DNA from: Lentisphaerota bacterium
GTDB taxonomy: Bacteria > Verrucomicrobiota > Kiritimatiellia > JAAZAB01
Assembly (NCBI GenBank): GCA_016199105.1
Contig: JACQHI010000014.1
Location: 1-6,928 of the forward strand
DNA length: 6,928 nucleotides
Reading direction: 5' to 3'
Part shown: piece by piece, positions 1 through 5,680 of the stretch
Position numbering within the stretch: position 1 is the first letter of the stretch
Layout of the letters: the number at the start of each line of letters is the position of its first letter
Program-made: the position numbers and the translations under genes
Notes under the pieces: generated by a model
What the model was told of the DNA's origin: nothing
The model's input: the letters and a program-made list of their open reading frames with translations, nothing else
Databases searched by the model: none

Positions 1-246
1 ACGCCCCCAGTCAATCCAGTCGGTGATGCCCACCGTGGCGGGATATTTTCCGGTCAGCAGGCTGGCGCGCGTCGGCGAGCAGACGGGACAGGACGCATAG
101 GCGCTGGTAAAGCGCATGCCCCGGGCGGCGAGCCGGTCGATATTCGGGGTTTCGTAAAAAGCGCTGCCGGAACAGGCAATGTCCTTCCACCCCATGTCGT
201 CGATCACGATGAATATGATGTTGGGCTTCACGATGCCGGTCTTCAT
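1..246 (-). CDS. Sulfatase (formylglycine-dependent), N-terminal part, cut by window edge
   Basis: The first 82 codons of a type I sulfatase are present and the rest lies beyond the left edge. Seen: the N-terminal strand PNIIFIVIDDMGW with the metal-binding Asp pair D16-D17; the TPNIDRLAARG segment (residues 33-43); and CSPTRASLLTG (56-66), the signature in which C56 is converted to formylglycine, followed by R60. Family knowledge: these enzymes hydrolyse sulfate esters, often on polysaccharides, using a Ca2+/formylglycine centre. The start at 246 is well supported because its ATG overlaps the upstream gene's stop (ATGA) and a strong GGAGG lies 6 bases before it. The protein begins directly at the first core strand, with no signal peptide, whereas many sulfatases of polysaccharide degraders are exported. 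The substrate cannot be told from this fragment. Confidence 0.95.
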   Translation of the reverse strand, partial: MKTGIVKPNIIFIVIDDMGWKDIACSGSAFYETPNIDRLAARGMRFTSAYASCPVCSPTRASLLTGKYPATVGITDWIDWGR

Positions 247-680
247 CTTCCTCCTCCCGATAATTCCCCGCGCACTTCAGGCTCGGAATCGTCCGCAAAC
301 ACCACGTCCTTTATCACTTTATCCGTGATTTCATTCAGGCATTCACGGAGCGTACGGTTCATTTCCTCGAATTCCGGCCACAGCGTCTCGTCAACCAGGC
401 GCAAGGACACCCGGGCCATCATTGTCGTATGGCGCTGCCCGCTGTATCGGTAGGGTCGGATGCCGTACCGGCGAAGCATGGCGGCGAACAACCGGCGGGA
501 CCACAGATCGGGCATGGTGAACTTCATTTCGGTGGGCGGCTCCTCCGACTGTGTCCTTTTCAGTCGTTCCTGTATCCGTTCCATGGCCGCCGCGGCCGCC
601 TGGCGCTCTCCGGGCGTCGCGCCGCCCTCGAAGAGACTCTGCACCAGCCGCAATTTTTCCGTCAGCGTTTTCTCGTCCAT
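243..680 (-). CDS. Small DUF2786-like protein coupled to the sulfatase
   Basis: A 145-residue soluble protein. The N-terminal helical part (residues 4-40) has the pattern seen in DUF2786 proteins: a Lys/Leu-rich helix, a GATPGER turn (20-26), then an Ala-rich helix ending in ERL. A basic central part follows, with MPDLWSRRLFAAMLRRYG (56-73) and RPYRYSGQRHTTMM (75-88). The C-terminal half is acidic and helical (98-135). No catalytic motif or membrane segment is visible. The function is unknown and the DUF2786 link is made by eye only. Its stop TGA overlaps the sulfatase ATG by 4 bases, so the two are probably translated together. No clear ribosome binding site precedes the ATG at 680. Opposite-strand and other-frame ORFs here show no recognisable protein. 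Confidence 0.8.
   Translation of the reverse strand: MDEKTLTEKLRLVQSLFEGGATPGERQAAAAAMERIQERLKRTQSEEPPTEMKFTMPDLWSRRLFAAMLRRYGIRPYRYSGQRHTTMMARVSLRLVDETLWPEFEEMNRTLRECLNEITDKVIKDVVFADDSEPEVRGELSGGGR
247..258 (-). promoter_or_regulatory. Shine-Dalgarno site that fixes the sulfatase start
   Basis: Read on the minus strand this is GGGAGGAGGAAG directly before the sulfatase ATG, with GGAGG 6 bases upstream. It sits inside the last codons of the preceding gene, where it encodes that protein's Gly-Gly-Gly-Arg tail. Together with the 4-base ATGA overlap it suggests translational coupling of the two genes. Confidence 0.8.
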
Positions 681-733
681 CCAAGATGTTTCTCAAACCC
701 GCCCGGCCAAAGCAAGGAAGGAATTCAACAGCC

Positions 734-809
734 GTAGCCGGTGTAAAACCGGCTCTACGTGCATCGCAGGGCCGATTCATCGGCCCAGTAGAGCCGACTT
801 CACGTCGGC
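734..809. repeat. REP-like cluster of three nested inverted repeats
   Basis: Three hairpins lie in a row. AGCCGGT/ACCGGCT is at 736-742/748-754. GGGCCGAT/ATCGGCCC, perfect over 8 bp with a 2-base centre, is at 769-776/779-786. GCCGAC/GTCGGC around TTCAC is at 793-798/804-809. In addition GGCTCTAC at 751-758 is exactly complementary to GTAGAGCC at 788-795 and encloses the middle hairpin, so alternative folds compete. The GTAG-plus-stem design resembles REP elements mobilised by RAYT transposases. It lies between the glycosidase-like gene and the DUF2786-like gene. The REP label is inferred from structure, since no other genomic copy can be checked here. Confidence 0.65.
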
Positions 810-839
810 GATCAGACATATGATACGGAAACGAAGTCC

Positions 840-899
840 TGGAGGGCGACGGGCCCCGTCGCCGCTTCCGATCACGCAGGCAGGGCCTGCCGCCCTCCA
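840..899. repeat. BIME-like element: outer stem enclosing two hairpins
   Basis: TGGAGGGCG at 840-848 is exactly complementary to CGCCCTCCA at 891-899. Inside lie two further perfect inverted repeats: GCGACGGG/CCCGTCGC at 846-853/855-862 and GGCAGG/CCTGCC at 879-884/886-891. The whole 60-base unit can fold as a three-way junction on either strand. It begins about 30 bases after the 734-809 cluster, so the two may form one compound intergenic repeat. It could also impede or protect minus-strand transcripts arriving from the glycosidase-like gene. Confidence 0.7.
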
Positions 900-910
900 C
901 TCTCTGCTCC

Positions 911-934
911 AAAGGCATCGCGCAAGCGCGAGCC
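911..934 (-). terminator. Candidate terminator hairpin after the glycosidase-like gene
   Basis: On the minus strand, immediately after the stop of the upstream gene, GGC-TCGCG-CTTG-CGCGA-T-GCC can form a GC-rich hairpin. The core stem is at 918-922/927-931, and only TTT follows. The short T run makes intrinsic termination uncertain. It may instead be another part of the neighbouring inverted-repeat cluster. Confidence 0.3.
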
Positions 935-2440
935 CTACTTCACGAACTGAAACGCGTAGAGTTTGCAGGCGCGCAGTTTGAAATAGAAGCGCAATGGCCG
1001 CCCGGCCAGCGCGCCGACATTATCGTGATCCTTCCAGCGCACCAGGGCGTCGGTGCGGTTGCCGTCCACGGCGATGCATTCGGGATAGGTGTAGCCCCAG
1101 ATCGGCAGGTTGCGTTCGTCGCGGATCTCGACCCAGATCTGGCCCTGCGCCGAACAGTCCGCGTTGAGCCGAAGCTCCCGGCCGGAGAAGCGGATCAGGG
1201 GCGTGGTGAACGTCGCGCCCGCGTAATCGGCGGCGGCCGACATGAACCCGTCGAGCCGCTGCGTCACGCGGCCAATGCTGTCGTCGCACTGCGGCTTGCT
1301 TATATCGCAATCGCCATGCGTGTGGCGCATGCCCAGAGTGTATTGGTCAATCTCGTTGCCCCGGCGGATCATGCCCAGTTGCATGTAGAGCGCGCCGCGA
1401 TCCCAGGCGTCGTCCAGCCCGAGCGAGACGTAGGGCCGGCGGTCGGGGCGGTCGAACAGCACGCCGTCGGCGCTGGTTGCCAGTTGCACGTCCACGAGAC
1501 CGTCGTTGGATTTTTCCAGGGCGGCGCTGCGGCCTTCGGAAAAGTGGCGGTACTGCGCCGGGAAGGCGAGGTAGTAGCTGTCGTCGGCCCACGGGTACTG
1601 GTGAACGCAGGGCGTGTAGAGATCGGTCTCGACCGGATCGTAGGCGTCGGGCCCCAGCGCGAGCGGGAACTCGCCGCCCGCCTGTTGAAGCGAATGGCCG
1701 GGGCCCTTCTTCGAGTTGGGATTGCGCTGGAACGGCCAGGGCGTTTGGAGGGGATCGTCGAACTCGGTCCGCGCCACCTGACGCCAGCCGACGCCGTCCA
1801 CGCCGACGGTGTTGATGCGCAGGTACGCGACGTATTTTTTCAGCCGACGATCGAAGAAGAAATGGTTCTGCGAATCGTGGTGGATGACCGAGGCGGGAAA
1901 GGGTTGGCGCTTCCAATGGATGCCATCGGGGCTGGTGAGCAGATAGGTCTCGTAGAAGCCGGGCGTCTGGTGATTGATGCTGCCCCGGGTCTCGCTCCAC
2001 ATCGGCGTGTCGCCGAGCATCGAGAGCGCCTTGAAGCGATGCTCGTCGGGTCCGTTGGGATCGAGCATGACGCTCGTGCCGCAACCGCCGGGCATGACGA
2101 TGTTGTTCTCGCGAATACCCTCCCACTCGAACAGATTCAGCGCCGGCCGCTCGAAATGGATGCCGTCGTCGCTCACGCAGTAGGCGGTGCCCATCCGGTG
2201 CTGATGCTGCTTGTCGTAACCCGCCGCAATGGCGTCGTACCACAGATGGACTTTCCCGTCATGCGCAAGCGCGGTGGCGAAGTTGAGGCCGTACGACTCC
2301 CACGGCTTGTCGGGCGTCAGCACCTGCCTGGCCTTGACGGGGGGATTGACGGCCAGTCGTATCCCTTGCGAGGCCGCGAACCAGCGGTTGTCGATGAATA
2401 ACTGCTTGCGATCGCCGATGTCGTGAAGGGTGGAGGGCAT
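935..2440 (-). CDS. Glycosidase-like five-bladed beta-propeller protein (GH32/GH43-type fold)
   Basis: A 501-residue protein. Near the N-terminus is LFIDNRWF (14-21), like the 'LFVDD' opening of a group of planctomycete-type glycosidase-like proteins, followed by NPPVKARQV (32-40). Blade motifs of the form S-x-D-G-x-x-F/W-x-R recur at VSDDGIHFERP (89-99), TSPDGIHWKRQ (169-179) and TSADGVLFDRP (322-332), as in GH32/GH43/GH62/GH68 propellers. The last 90 residues (about 410-500) look like a beta-sandwich (FSGRELRLN, GQIWVEIRD, RPLRFYFKLRACKLYAFQF), matching the C-terminal module of GH32-type proteins. The catalytic acids cannot be assigned with confidence. No signal peptide is visible and no Shine-Dalgarno precedes the ATG at 2440, which abuts a G-rich heptad array. 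Likely role by inference: processing a glycan in company with the nearby sulfatase. Confidence 0.85.
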   Translation of the reverse strand: MPSTLHDIGDRKQLFIDNRWFAASQGIRLAVNPPVKARQVLTPDKPWESYGLNFATALAHDGKVHLWYDAIAAGYDKQHQHRMGTAYCVSDDGIHFERPALNLFEWEGIRENNIVMPGGCGTSVMLDPNGPDEHRFKALSMLGDTPMWSETRGSINHQTPGFYETYLLTSPDGIHWKRQPFPASVIHHDSQNHFFFDRRLKKYVAYLRINTVGVDGVGWRQVARTEFDDPLQTPWPFQRNPNSKKGPGHSLQQAGGEFPLALGPDAYDPVETDLYTPCVHQYPWADDSYYLAFPAQYRHFSEGRSAALEKSNDGLVDVQLATSADGVLFDRPDRRPYVSLGLDDAWDRGALYMQLGMIRRGNEIDQYTLGMRHTHGDCDISKPQCDDSIGRVTQRLDGFMSAAADYAGATFTTPLIRFSGRELRLNADCSAQGQIWVEIRDERNLPIWGYTYPECIAVDGNRTDALVRWKDHDNVGALAGRPLRFYFKLRACKLYAFQFVK

Positions 2441-2446
2441 GGGGAA

Positions 2447-2540
2447 GGGTTTTGGGTTGTGGGTTCAGGGTTTTGGGGTTCGGGGTTGTGGGTTCGAAGT
2501 TCGATGTTCGACGTACGACGTTCGGTGTTCGGCGTTTAAC
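2447..2540. repeat. Degenerate 7-bp tandem array, GGGTTNN then GTTCGNN
   Basis: The stretch reads as about 13 units with a 7-base period. GGGTTNN-type units run from 2447 to about 2489, with one 8-base unit at 2482-2489. GTTCGNN-type units then run in strict 7-base steps from 2492, including variants GTACGAC (2513) and GTTTAAC (2534). The units are related but not identical, so this is not a simple microsatellite. It lies just upstream of the glycosidase-like gene on that gene's coding strand. Comparable heptanucleotide repeats (STRRs) are known from filamentous cyanobacteria, though the unit there differs. Confidence 0.75.
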
Positions 2541-2589
2541 CTCAACACCGACACTAAGACGACGCCCATGCAGGGTCAAGGCAAGAATC
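2541..2589. repeat. Core block of the heptad element, copy 1
   Basis: These 49 bases match 5741-5789 at 45 positions; the last 44 match at 42. The block starts with CTC..CACCGACACTA and ends with GGTCAAGGCAAGAATC. In this copy it sits between a GTT-type array on the left and a CAAC-type array on the right, giving the element arms of opposite polarity. It encodes no recognisable protein. Confidence 0.8.
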
Positions 2590-2598
2590 GGCAAAGGC

Positions 2599-2647
2599 CA
2601 AAACTCAACGTTCAACAGCCAACGCCCAACGTCCAACGCGGAACGGA
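2599..2647. repeat. Degenerate 7-bp tandem array, CAACNNC type, copy 1 right arm
   Basis: Seven units in 7-base register run from 2599, mostly CAACNNN (for example CAACGCC at 2620 and CAACGTC at 2627), ending with GAACGGA at 2641. The array is the reverse-polarity counterpart of the GTT array on the other side of the core, so the two arms could pair imperfectly. The 25 bases at 2613-2637 occur again identically at 5812-5836. Its right half overlaps the 3' end of the small membrane-protein gene. Confidence 0.8.
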
Positions 2648-2839
2648 GGGGAAGGCAAGGATCGGCAGGATGCCAAAACCAACGCCCATTGGGACAATGA
2701 AGGACAGGGTGAATGAGGCGTCGTCGGCGTGTGGCAGAACGAATCGGGCGATGACCCCAAAGATGCCGATGGAGAACCCGACCGCCAGCAGCGGAATCCA
2801 GCGCGCGTTCGGATATCGCTGGCGGAGCGCGCGGCACAT
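2612..2839 (-). CDS. Small two-helix membrane protein, C-terminus written by repeat DNA
   Basis: A 75-residue product with a basic N-terminus (MCRALRQRYPNARW) and two hydrophobic segments, about residues 14-35 and 43-64, joined by a short acidic loop (HADDAS). I do not recognise a family. It starts 7 bases after the stop of the nuclease-like gene, so it is probably cotranscribed and possibly coupled; the ATG at 2839 is the only plausible start. The final residues (RWTLGVGC) and the stop codon are read from the CAAC-type heptad array. The present end may therefore result from repeat insertion, and an ancestral protein may have had a different tail. Alternative-frame ORFs here lack any such membrane pattern. 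Confidence 0.6.
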   Translation of the reverse strand: MCRALRQRYPNARWIPLLAVGFSIGIFGVIARFVLPHADDASFTLSFIVPMGVGFGILPILAFPSVPRWTLGVGC

Positions 2840-2846
2840 GTGGCAT

Positions 2847-3770
2847 TCATTCCGGTTGTTGCTTCTTGGGAGGCTGGCCGTTTGCGGCAGATCCTGGCAA
2901 GCGGGCATGACGACCCAGTTTTTCGCGCAGCGCTTCGCGCAAACGCGGTTTCTCGTGGGCATATAGCGAAACCAGTTTCTTCCCGGCTTGCTGGTAGAGC
3001 TTCTTCTTTTCCAGCATGCCGAGTTGATAGTCCAGATTGTCCTCCATGCCCCAATACTCGATGTACAGGTCGAATTCTGGCAGATAGAAATCGGGACGAA
3101 TGGCGTAGCCCTTGATGATGCGGAACCGGTTGTCGTAACGAAAAACAATATCCAACGCCGCCAGTTCTTCGGCAATAAGCCGTTCGCCATCCGATTGCAC
3201 CACCGTGCCATTGGCGGCCTGAATGGTCTTATTCAGCTCAACCTGCGTCTCCCAATTGCGGCGCTTGAGGAAAACCACGTCGAAGCAGGCGTCGCAATAC
3301 GTGCGCTGAAAGGCCTTTTGCGAACGGGCAAACTCGTCCGCATCCACGGTTCTTGAACACCGCCCGCATCGATGCACCGCTCCCTTCTCCGCGATGCGCA
3401 AGGCCTCGCGGATCGTCTTGCCCGCCGCCTCGACCGAGCGTTTCACATATTCTTTTTCCATCGGATTCTGATAGAGGTCGCGCAAGTCCGGCAGCGCTTC
3501 TGCCGCCGCCGCGCCAAAGGCCCCCAGCGCCTTGGCGGCATATTGCCGCACTTGCGGGTGGGCATCGGCGAGCAGTGGGCGCAGTAAGTCCACCGACGCC
3601 GCGGAGTCCACAATTCCCGCCAGTTTGCCCAATGCCGAGGCCGCCAGACGGCGCACCAGCGGCGAGTCGGACCGCGTGAACTCGGTCAATTCCGGCATGG
3701 CATCGGCGGAGGCGCTTTCGCCCAATGCGGTGGCCTGCGCTGCAAGGCGTCTTTCGTTGGCGATGTTCAT
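2847..3770 (-). CDS. HEAT-repeat / zinc-ribbon / PD-(D/E)XK nuclease-like fusion protein
   Basis: A 307-residue protein in three parts. Residues about 18-120 are HEAT-like helical pairs (PLVRRLAASALGKL at 37-50, PQVRQYAAKALGAFG at 72-86). A zinc ribbon follows, C135-x2-C138 and C159-x2-C162. Residues about 192-286 look like a restriction-endonuclease fold: SDGE (E196), RPDFYLPE (D227), YIEYWG (E238), then a Lys-rich helix (K255-K257). The E238-Y-W arrangement lacks the usual lysine two residues on; K255 or a neighbour may replace it, as in migrated-lysine variants. Similar segments occur in some UvrD/HelD-type helicases. Role by inference: DNA binding or cleavage in repair or defence, unproven. 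The ATG at 3770 is preferred; an in-frame GTG at 3818 would add 16 residues. The C-terminal tail is Lys/Pro/Gln-rich. The two-TM gene follows after 7 bases. Confidence 0.8.
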   Translation of the reverse strand: MNIANERRLAAQATALGESASADAMPELTEFTRSDSPLVRRLAASALGKLAGIVDSAASVDLLRPLLADAHPQVRQYAAKALGAFGAAAAEALPDLRDLYQNPMEKEYVKRSVEAAGKTIREALRIAEKGAVHRCGRCSRTVDADEFARSQKAFQRTYCDACFDVVFLKRRNWETQVELNKTIQAANGTVVQSDGERLIAEELAALDIVFRYDNRFRIIKGYAIRPDFYLPEFDLYIEYWGMEDNLDYQLGMLEKKKLYQQAGKKLVSLYAHEKPRLREALREKLGRHARLPGSAANGQPPKKQQPE

Positions 3771-3801
3771 GGCGGGTTCTTTTGTCTTTGAAACTCGTGT
3801 C

Positions 3802-3823
3802 GTAGGCGGACGCTTCACAGCGT
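3802..3823. repeat. Short GTAG-headed hairpin, possible REP fragment
   Basis: GTAG is followed by a stem ACGCT/AGCGT (3810-3814/3819-3823) around TCAC. The layout of GTAG, a GC stem and a TTCAC loop resembles the hairpin at 788-809, so it may be a decayed relative. It lies in the short gap between the YdcF-like gene and the nuclease-like gene and overlaps the possible GTG start at 3818. Confidence 0.3.
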
Positions 3824-3833
3824 TTCAACATTC

Positions 3834-4442
3834 CTAATCCGTTCCCTTCCGTCCGCTCTCCAGCTTTTGCAGCCGTTTCTGCACACGCAGATTATCAGGG
3901 TGGAGAGCCAGATACGCCTTCATTTGCGCGATGCTGTCTGCCGCTGCCACGTTGCACGCGAGGGGATCGGCTGATTTGAAAACCGCCTCTTTCCGGAATA
4001 TGGGCATGGCCCATTCCAGATGATCTCCCTTGCTTACAATCAGAATCCGACGGGGCCGGATTCCGCCGATCAGCGCCGCGGTAAGGCGGGCGTTCTCCTG
4101 CGTTGAGCGGGCCTTCTCCTCCAGACGGATCGCATTCGTGGCGACGCCTTGCGCTATGGCCAGGTTCGCCATCATCCGAGCCTCCGAATTGGTTCCGGCC
4201 GTCGGTCCGCCGGTGAAGACCAAAAGCGCGGCTAGATGCTGCTTCTGAAACTCGACGGCCTTCGTGACACGGGCGACCATATCGACCGTAGGCGTTGAGT
4301 CGTCCAGCGGTTCGTTTCCGAGGACGATCAAGACCGTGTCGAAGCGGCCGGTCTCGTACGCGGCCGGCTCACCGCGACAGACCTCAAAAGGCAATACGAG
4401 AAGAAAGGCGATTGCTTTGGTGGCGAGGTTCATGTTCATCAT
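3834..4442 (-). CDS. Exported DUF218 (YdcF/SanA/ElyC-type) protein
   Basis: A 202-residue protein with a hydrophobic N-terminal export segment (residues about 6-22, IAFLLVLPFEVC). The DUF218 pattern follows in order: a strand FDTVLIVLGN (34-43); VFTGGPTAGTNSEARMM (75-91); GVATNAIRLEEKARSTQEN (99-117); and LIVSKGDHLEWAM (134-146), corresponding to the 'TS..H..RA' motif. Family knowledge: DUF218 proteins of Gram-negative bacteria are mostly envelope proteins linked to cell-wall or envelope-carbohydrate functions, but the reaction is unsettled. The ATG at 4442 begins the signal segment, with a GGAGGGG 16 bases upstream, which is rather far. A more upstream ATG at 4541 would overlap the preceding gene by 56 bases and bury the signal peptide, so I reject it. 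The stop lies 63 bases before the nuclease-like start. Confidence 0.88.
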   Translation of the reverse strand: MMNMNLATKAIAFLLVLPFEVCRGEPAAYETGRFDTVLIVLGNEPLDDSTPTVDMVARVTKAVEFQKQHLAALLVFTGGPTAGTNSEARMMANLAIAQGVATNAIRLEEKARSTQENARLTAALIGGIRPRRILIVSKGDHLEWAMPIFRKEAVFKSADPLACNVAAADSIAQMKAYLALHPDNLRVQKRLQKLESGRKGTD

Positions 4443-4485
4443 GCCAATGCACTTGGTGCCCCTCCGGTAATGAGCGATCAGTGAA

Positions 4486-5196
4486 TCACCGGTCAGGTGG
4501 CTTAACTGGCATTGAGCGTCCTTTTCCTTCTTCCTGAGCATCTACGACTTTTTCAAAAACCGCGTCCGGGATGATGTCTTCGAATTCGGAATCTACGGAA
4601 GACAGCATCTCCTCCAGCTCGCTGATGTGATTTAGTATCATCTTTTGTCCTGGATCAGTTGACCAATAAATCTTGATCTTCGTCCTATTCATGTCCGGAA
4701 GCAGCCTGTGCATATCATAAATGGCAATACGATCGGGCTGGATGTTGAGCATGACAATTTCGTAGCGGAGCGACGTGAAGTACAACAGGAAAGCTGAATC
4801 TGTTTTTGGCAGGTTCATCTCAATCTCTCCTGTTGCCAGCCCAATCCATCCGTACCGGTTCTGTCCCAAGTCCACCATGCCGAGGCGTAGGTTCCACTTG
4901 GTGGGCGGAACAATCAGCATCCGAATTGTGTAGACTCCTTGTCGAAGTCCCGGCTTGCCCCAATCGTTCCCCGTAACCGTAACGCGAAAATCCTGGTCAG
5001 CCTTGCGGCCGGAAACAGCCATCAGTCGCCACTCCCCCAGAATGCGAGAATCAACTACATACCCATCCCCTCCGATCCACCACATAAACTTGCCTTTGGC
5101 TTTAGCTTGCTGCACCGAAAGGATCAAAACGATCATGAAAACGACAACTACTGCAGTCCGAGCAACTGAACTTGTCTTGGAAATTCGGATTAACAT
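4486..5196 (-). CDS. Exported protein of unknown function
   Basis: A 236-residue protein with a clear signal peptide: basic start (MLIRISK), a hydrophobic stretch at about 13-27 (RTAVVVVFMIVLILS) and a likely cleavage after AKA (31-33). The mature part is mostly beta-like (GEWRLMAVSG at 54-63, RYGWIGLATGEIEMNL further on) and ends in an acidic helix (ELEEMLSSVDSEFEDI) plus a Lys/Pro-rich tail. I do not recognise the family; the GEWRLMAV segment is only vaguely lipocalin-like. The start at 5196 is chosen because GGAGG lies 8 bases before it; an ATG 15 bases upstream contains that site. The DNA is less GC-rich (30 of 60 bases G or C at 4681-4740) than the flanking thiG (48 of 60 at 6721-6780). 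The stop is 43 bases from the YdcF-like start. Confidence 0.82.
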   Translation of the reverse strand: MLIRISKTSSVARTAVVVVFMIVLILSVQQAKAKGKFMWWIGGDGYVVDSRILGEWRLMAVSGRKADQDFRVTVTGNDWGKPGLRQGVYTIRMLIVPPTKWNLRLGMVDLGQNRYGWIGLATGEIEMNLPKTDSAFLLYFTSLRYEIVMLNIQPDRIAIYDMHRLLPDMNRTKIKIYWSTDPGQKMILNHISELEEMLSSVDSEFEDIIPDAVFEKVVDAQEEGKGRSMPVKPPDR

Positions 5197-5204
5197 ATTT
5201 TTGG

Positions 5205-5209
5205 CCTCC
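5205..5209 (-). promoter_or_regulatory. Shine-Dalgarno GGAGG deciding the exported-protein start
   Basis: Read on the minus strand, GGAGG is followed by 8 bases and the ATG at 5196. The alternative in-frame ATG at 5211 overlaps this site and has no comparable site of its own, so 5196 is the better start. Confidence 0.7.
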
Positions 5210-5316
5210 ATTCACCCACGTCTAAGCCCAGCGACTGCCGTCGGGGACGCGCTCCGATTCCTCGTTGTTCAAAGCTGTCCAGGCAAACGACAGTGTTAAC
5301 CACTTCAGCTAGCTTG

Positions 5317-5634
5317 TCACGTCGGTCGAAAACCGGATGCAAACCATCCTCCCATGATGGCCATTGCGGCGATCATCGCACTGGAACAGACCAAACCGAT
5401 GATGGCGATGCCTCTGCCGCGCAACTCGCCATTGCTGATCTTGATCTGCAAGAGTGCAAGAAAGGCAAAGGCGAACCCTATGATCGGTCCCGACTGCGCA
5501 AGGATTGCAAATGTTAGGCCGAGGAAAGCCAGATTGAACCACATTCCGATTAGGAATCCAACCCAAAAAGCCGGGGTGAGAGCAAGGATAGCGACACTGC
5601 CGACAGCCAGTTCCGAGGTTTTAGGCTCTCTCAT
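5317..5634 (-). CDS. DUF4190-like small membrane protein
   Basis: A 105-residue protein that is hydrophobic over most of its length. Membrane segments lie at about residues 10-30, 32-46, 50-63 and 76-100. The segment LLQIKISNGELRGRGIAIIG (61-80) matches the typical DUF4190 pattern of a short polar loop 'Ix.S.G.L.GRG.AI.GL' leading into the last helix. No enzymatic role is known for this domain. No good ribosome binding site precedes the ATG at 5634, so initiation is probably weak or uses another signal. It is the first gene of the minus-strand series; a 120-base gap separates it from the exported-protein gene. It also lies in the less GC-rich part of the window. Confidence 0.75.
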   Translation of the reverse strand: MREPKTSELAVGSVAILALTPAFWVGFLIGMWFNLAFLGLTFAILAQSGPIIGFAFAFLALLQIKISNGELRGRGIAIIGLVCSSAMIAAMAIMGGWFASGFRPT

Positions 5635-5680
5635 TTCATACAGAGACCCATTGATTTACAGGCACTTTTACCTCGATAAC

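Noticed and set aside
1025..2401. Long open frame of 458 codons on the plus strand
   Set aside because: It lies antisense to the glycosidase-like gene in GC-rich DNA. Its translation shows no domain pattern, whereas the minus-strand frame has clear propeller motifs.
2447..2647. CRISPR array, suggested by regular repetition
   Set aside because: The period is only 7 bases, with degenerate units and no unique spacers. No cas gene is present in the window.
2430..2966. Plus-strand open frame across the heptad element and two minus-strand genes
   Set aside because: Its first half is a low-complexity translation of the repeat and the rest is antisense to the membrane and nuclease-like genes.
3771..3818. 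GTG start for the nuclease-like gene, 16 codons upstream
   Set aside because: The added residues are Lys/Thr-rich with no domain character and the site overlaps a hairpin. The ATG at 3770 fits better, though the GTG cannot be fully excluded.
4443..4541. N-terminal extension of the YdcF-like protein to an ATG at 4541
   Set aside because: It would overlap the upstream gene by 56 bases and place a polar stretch before a clear signal peptide.
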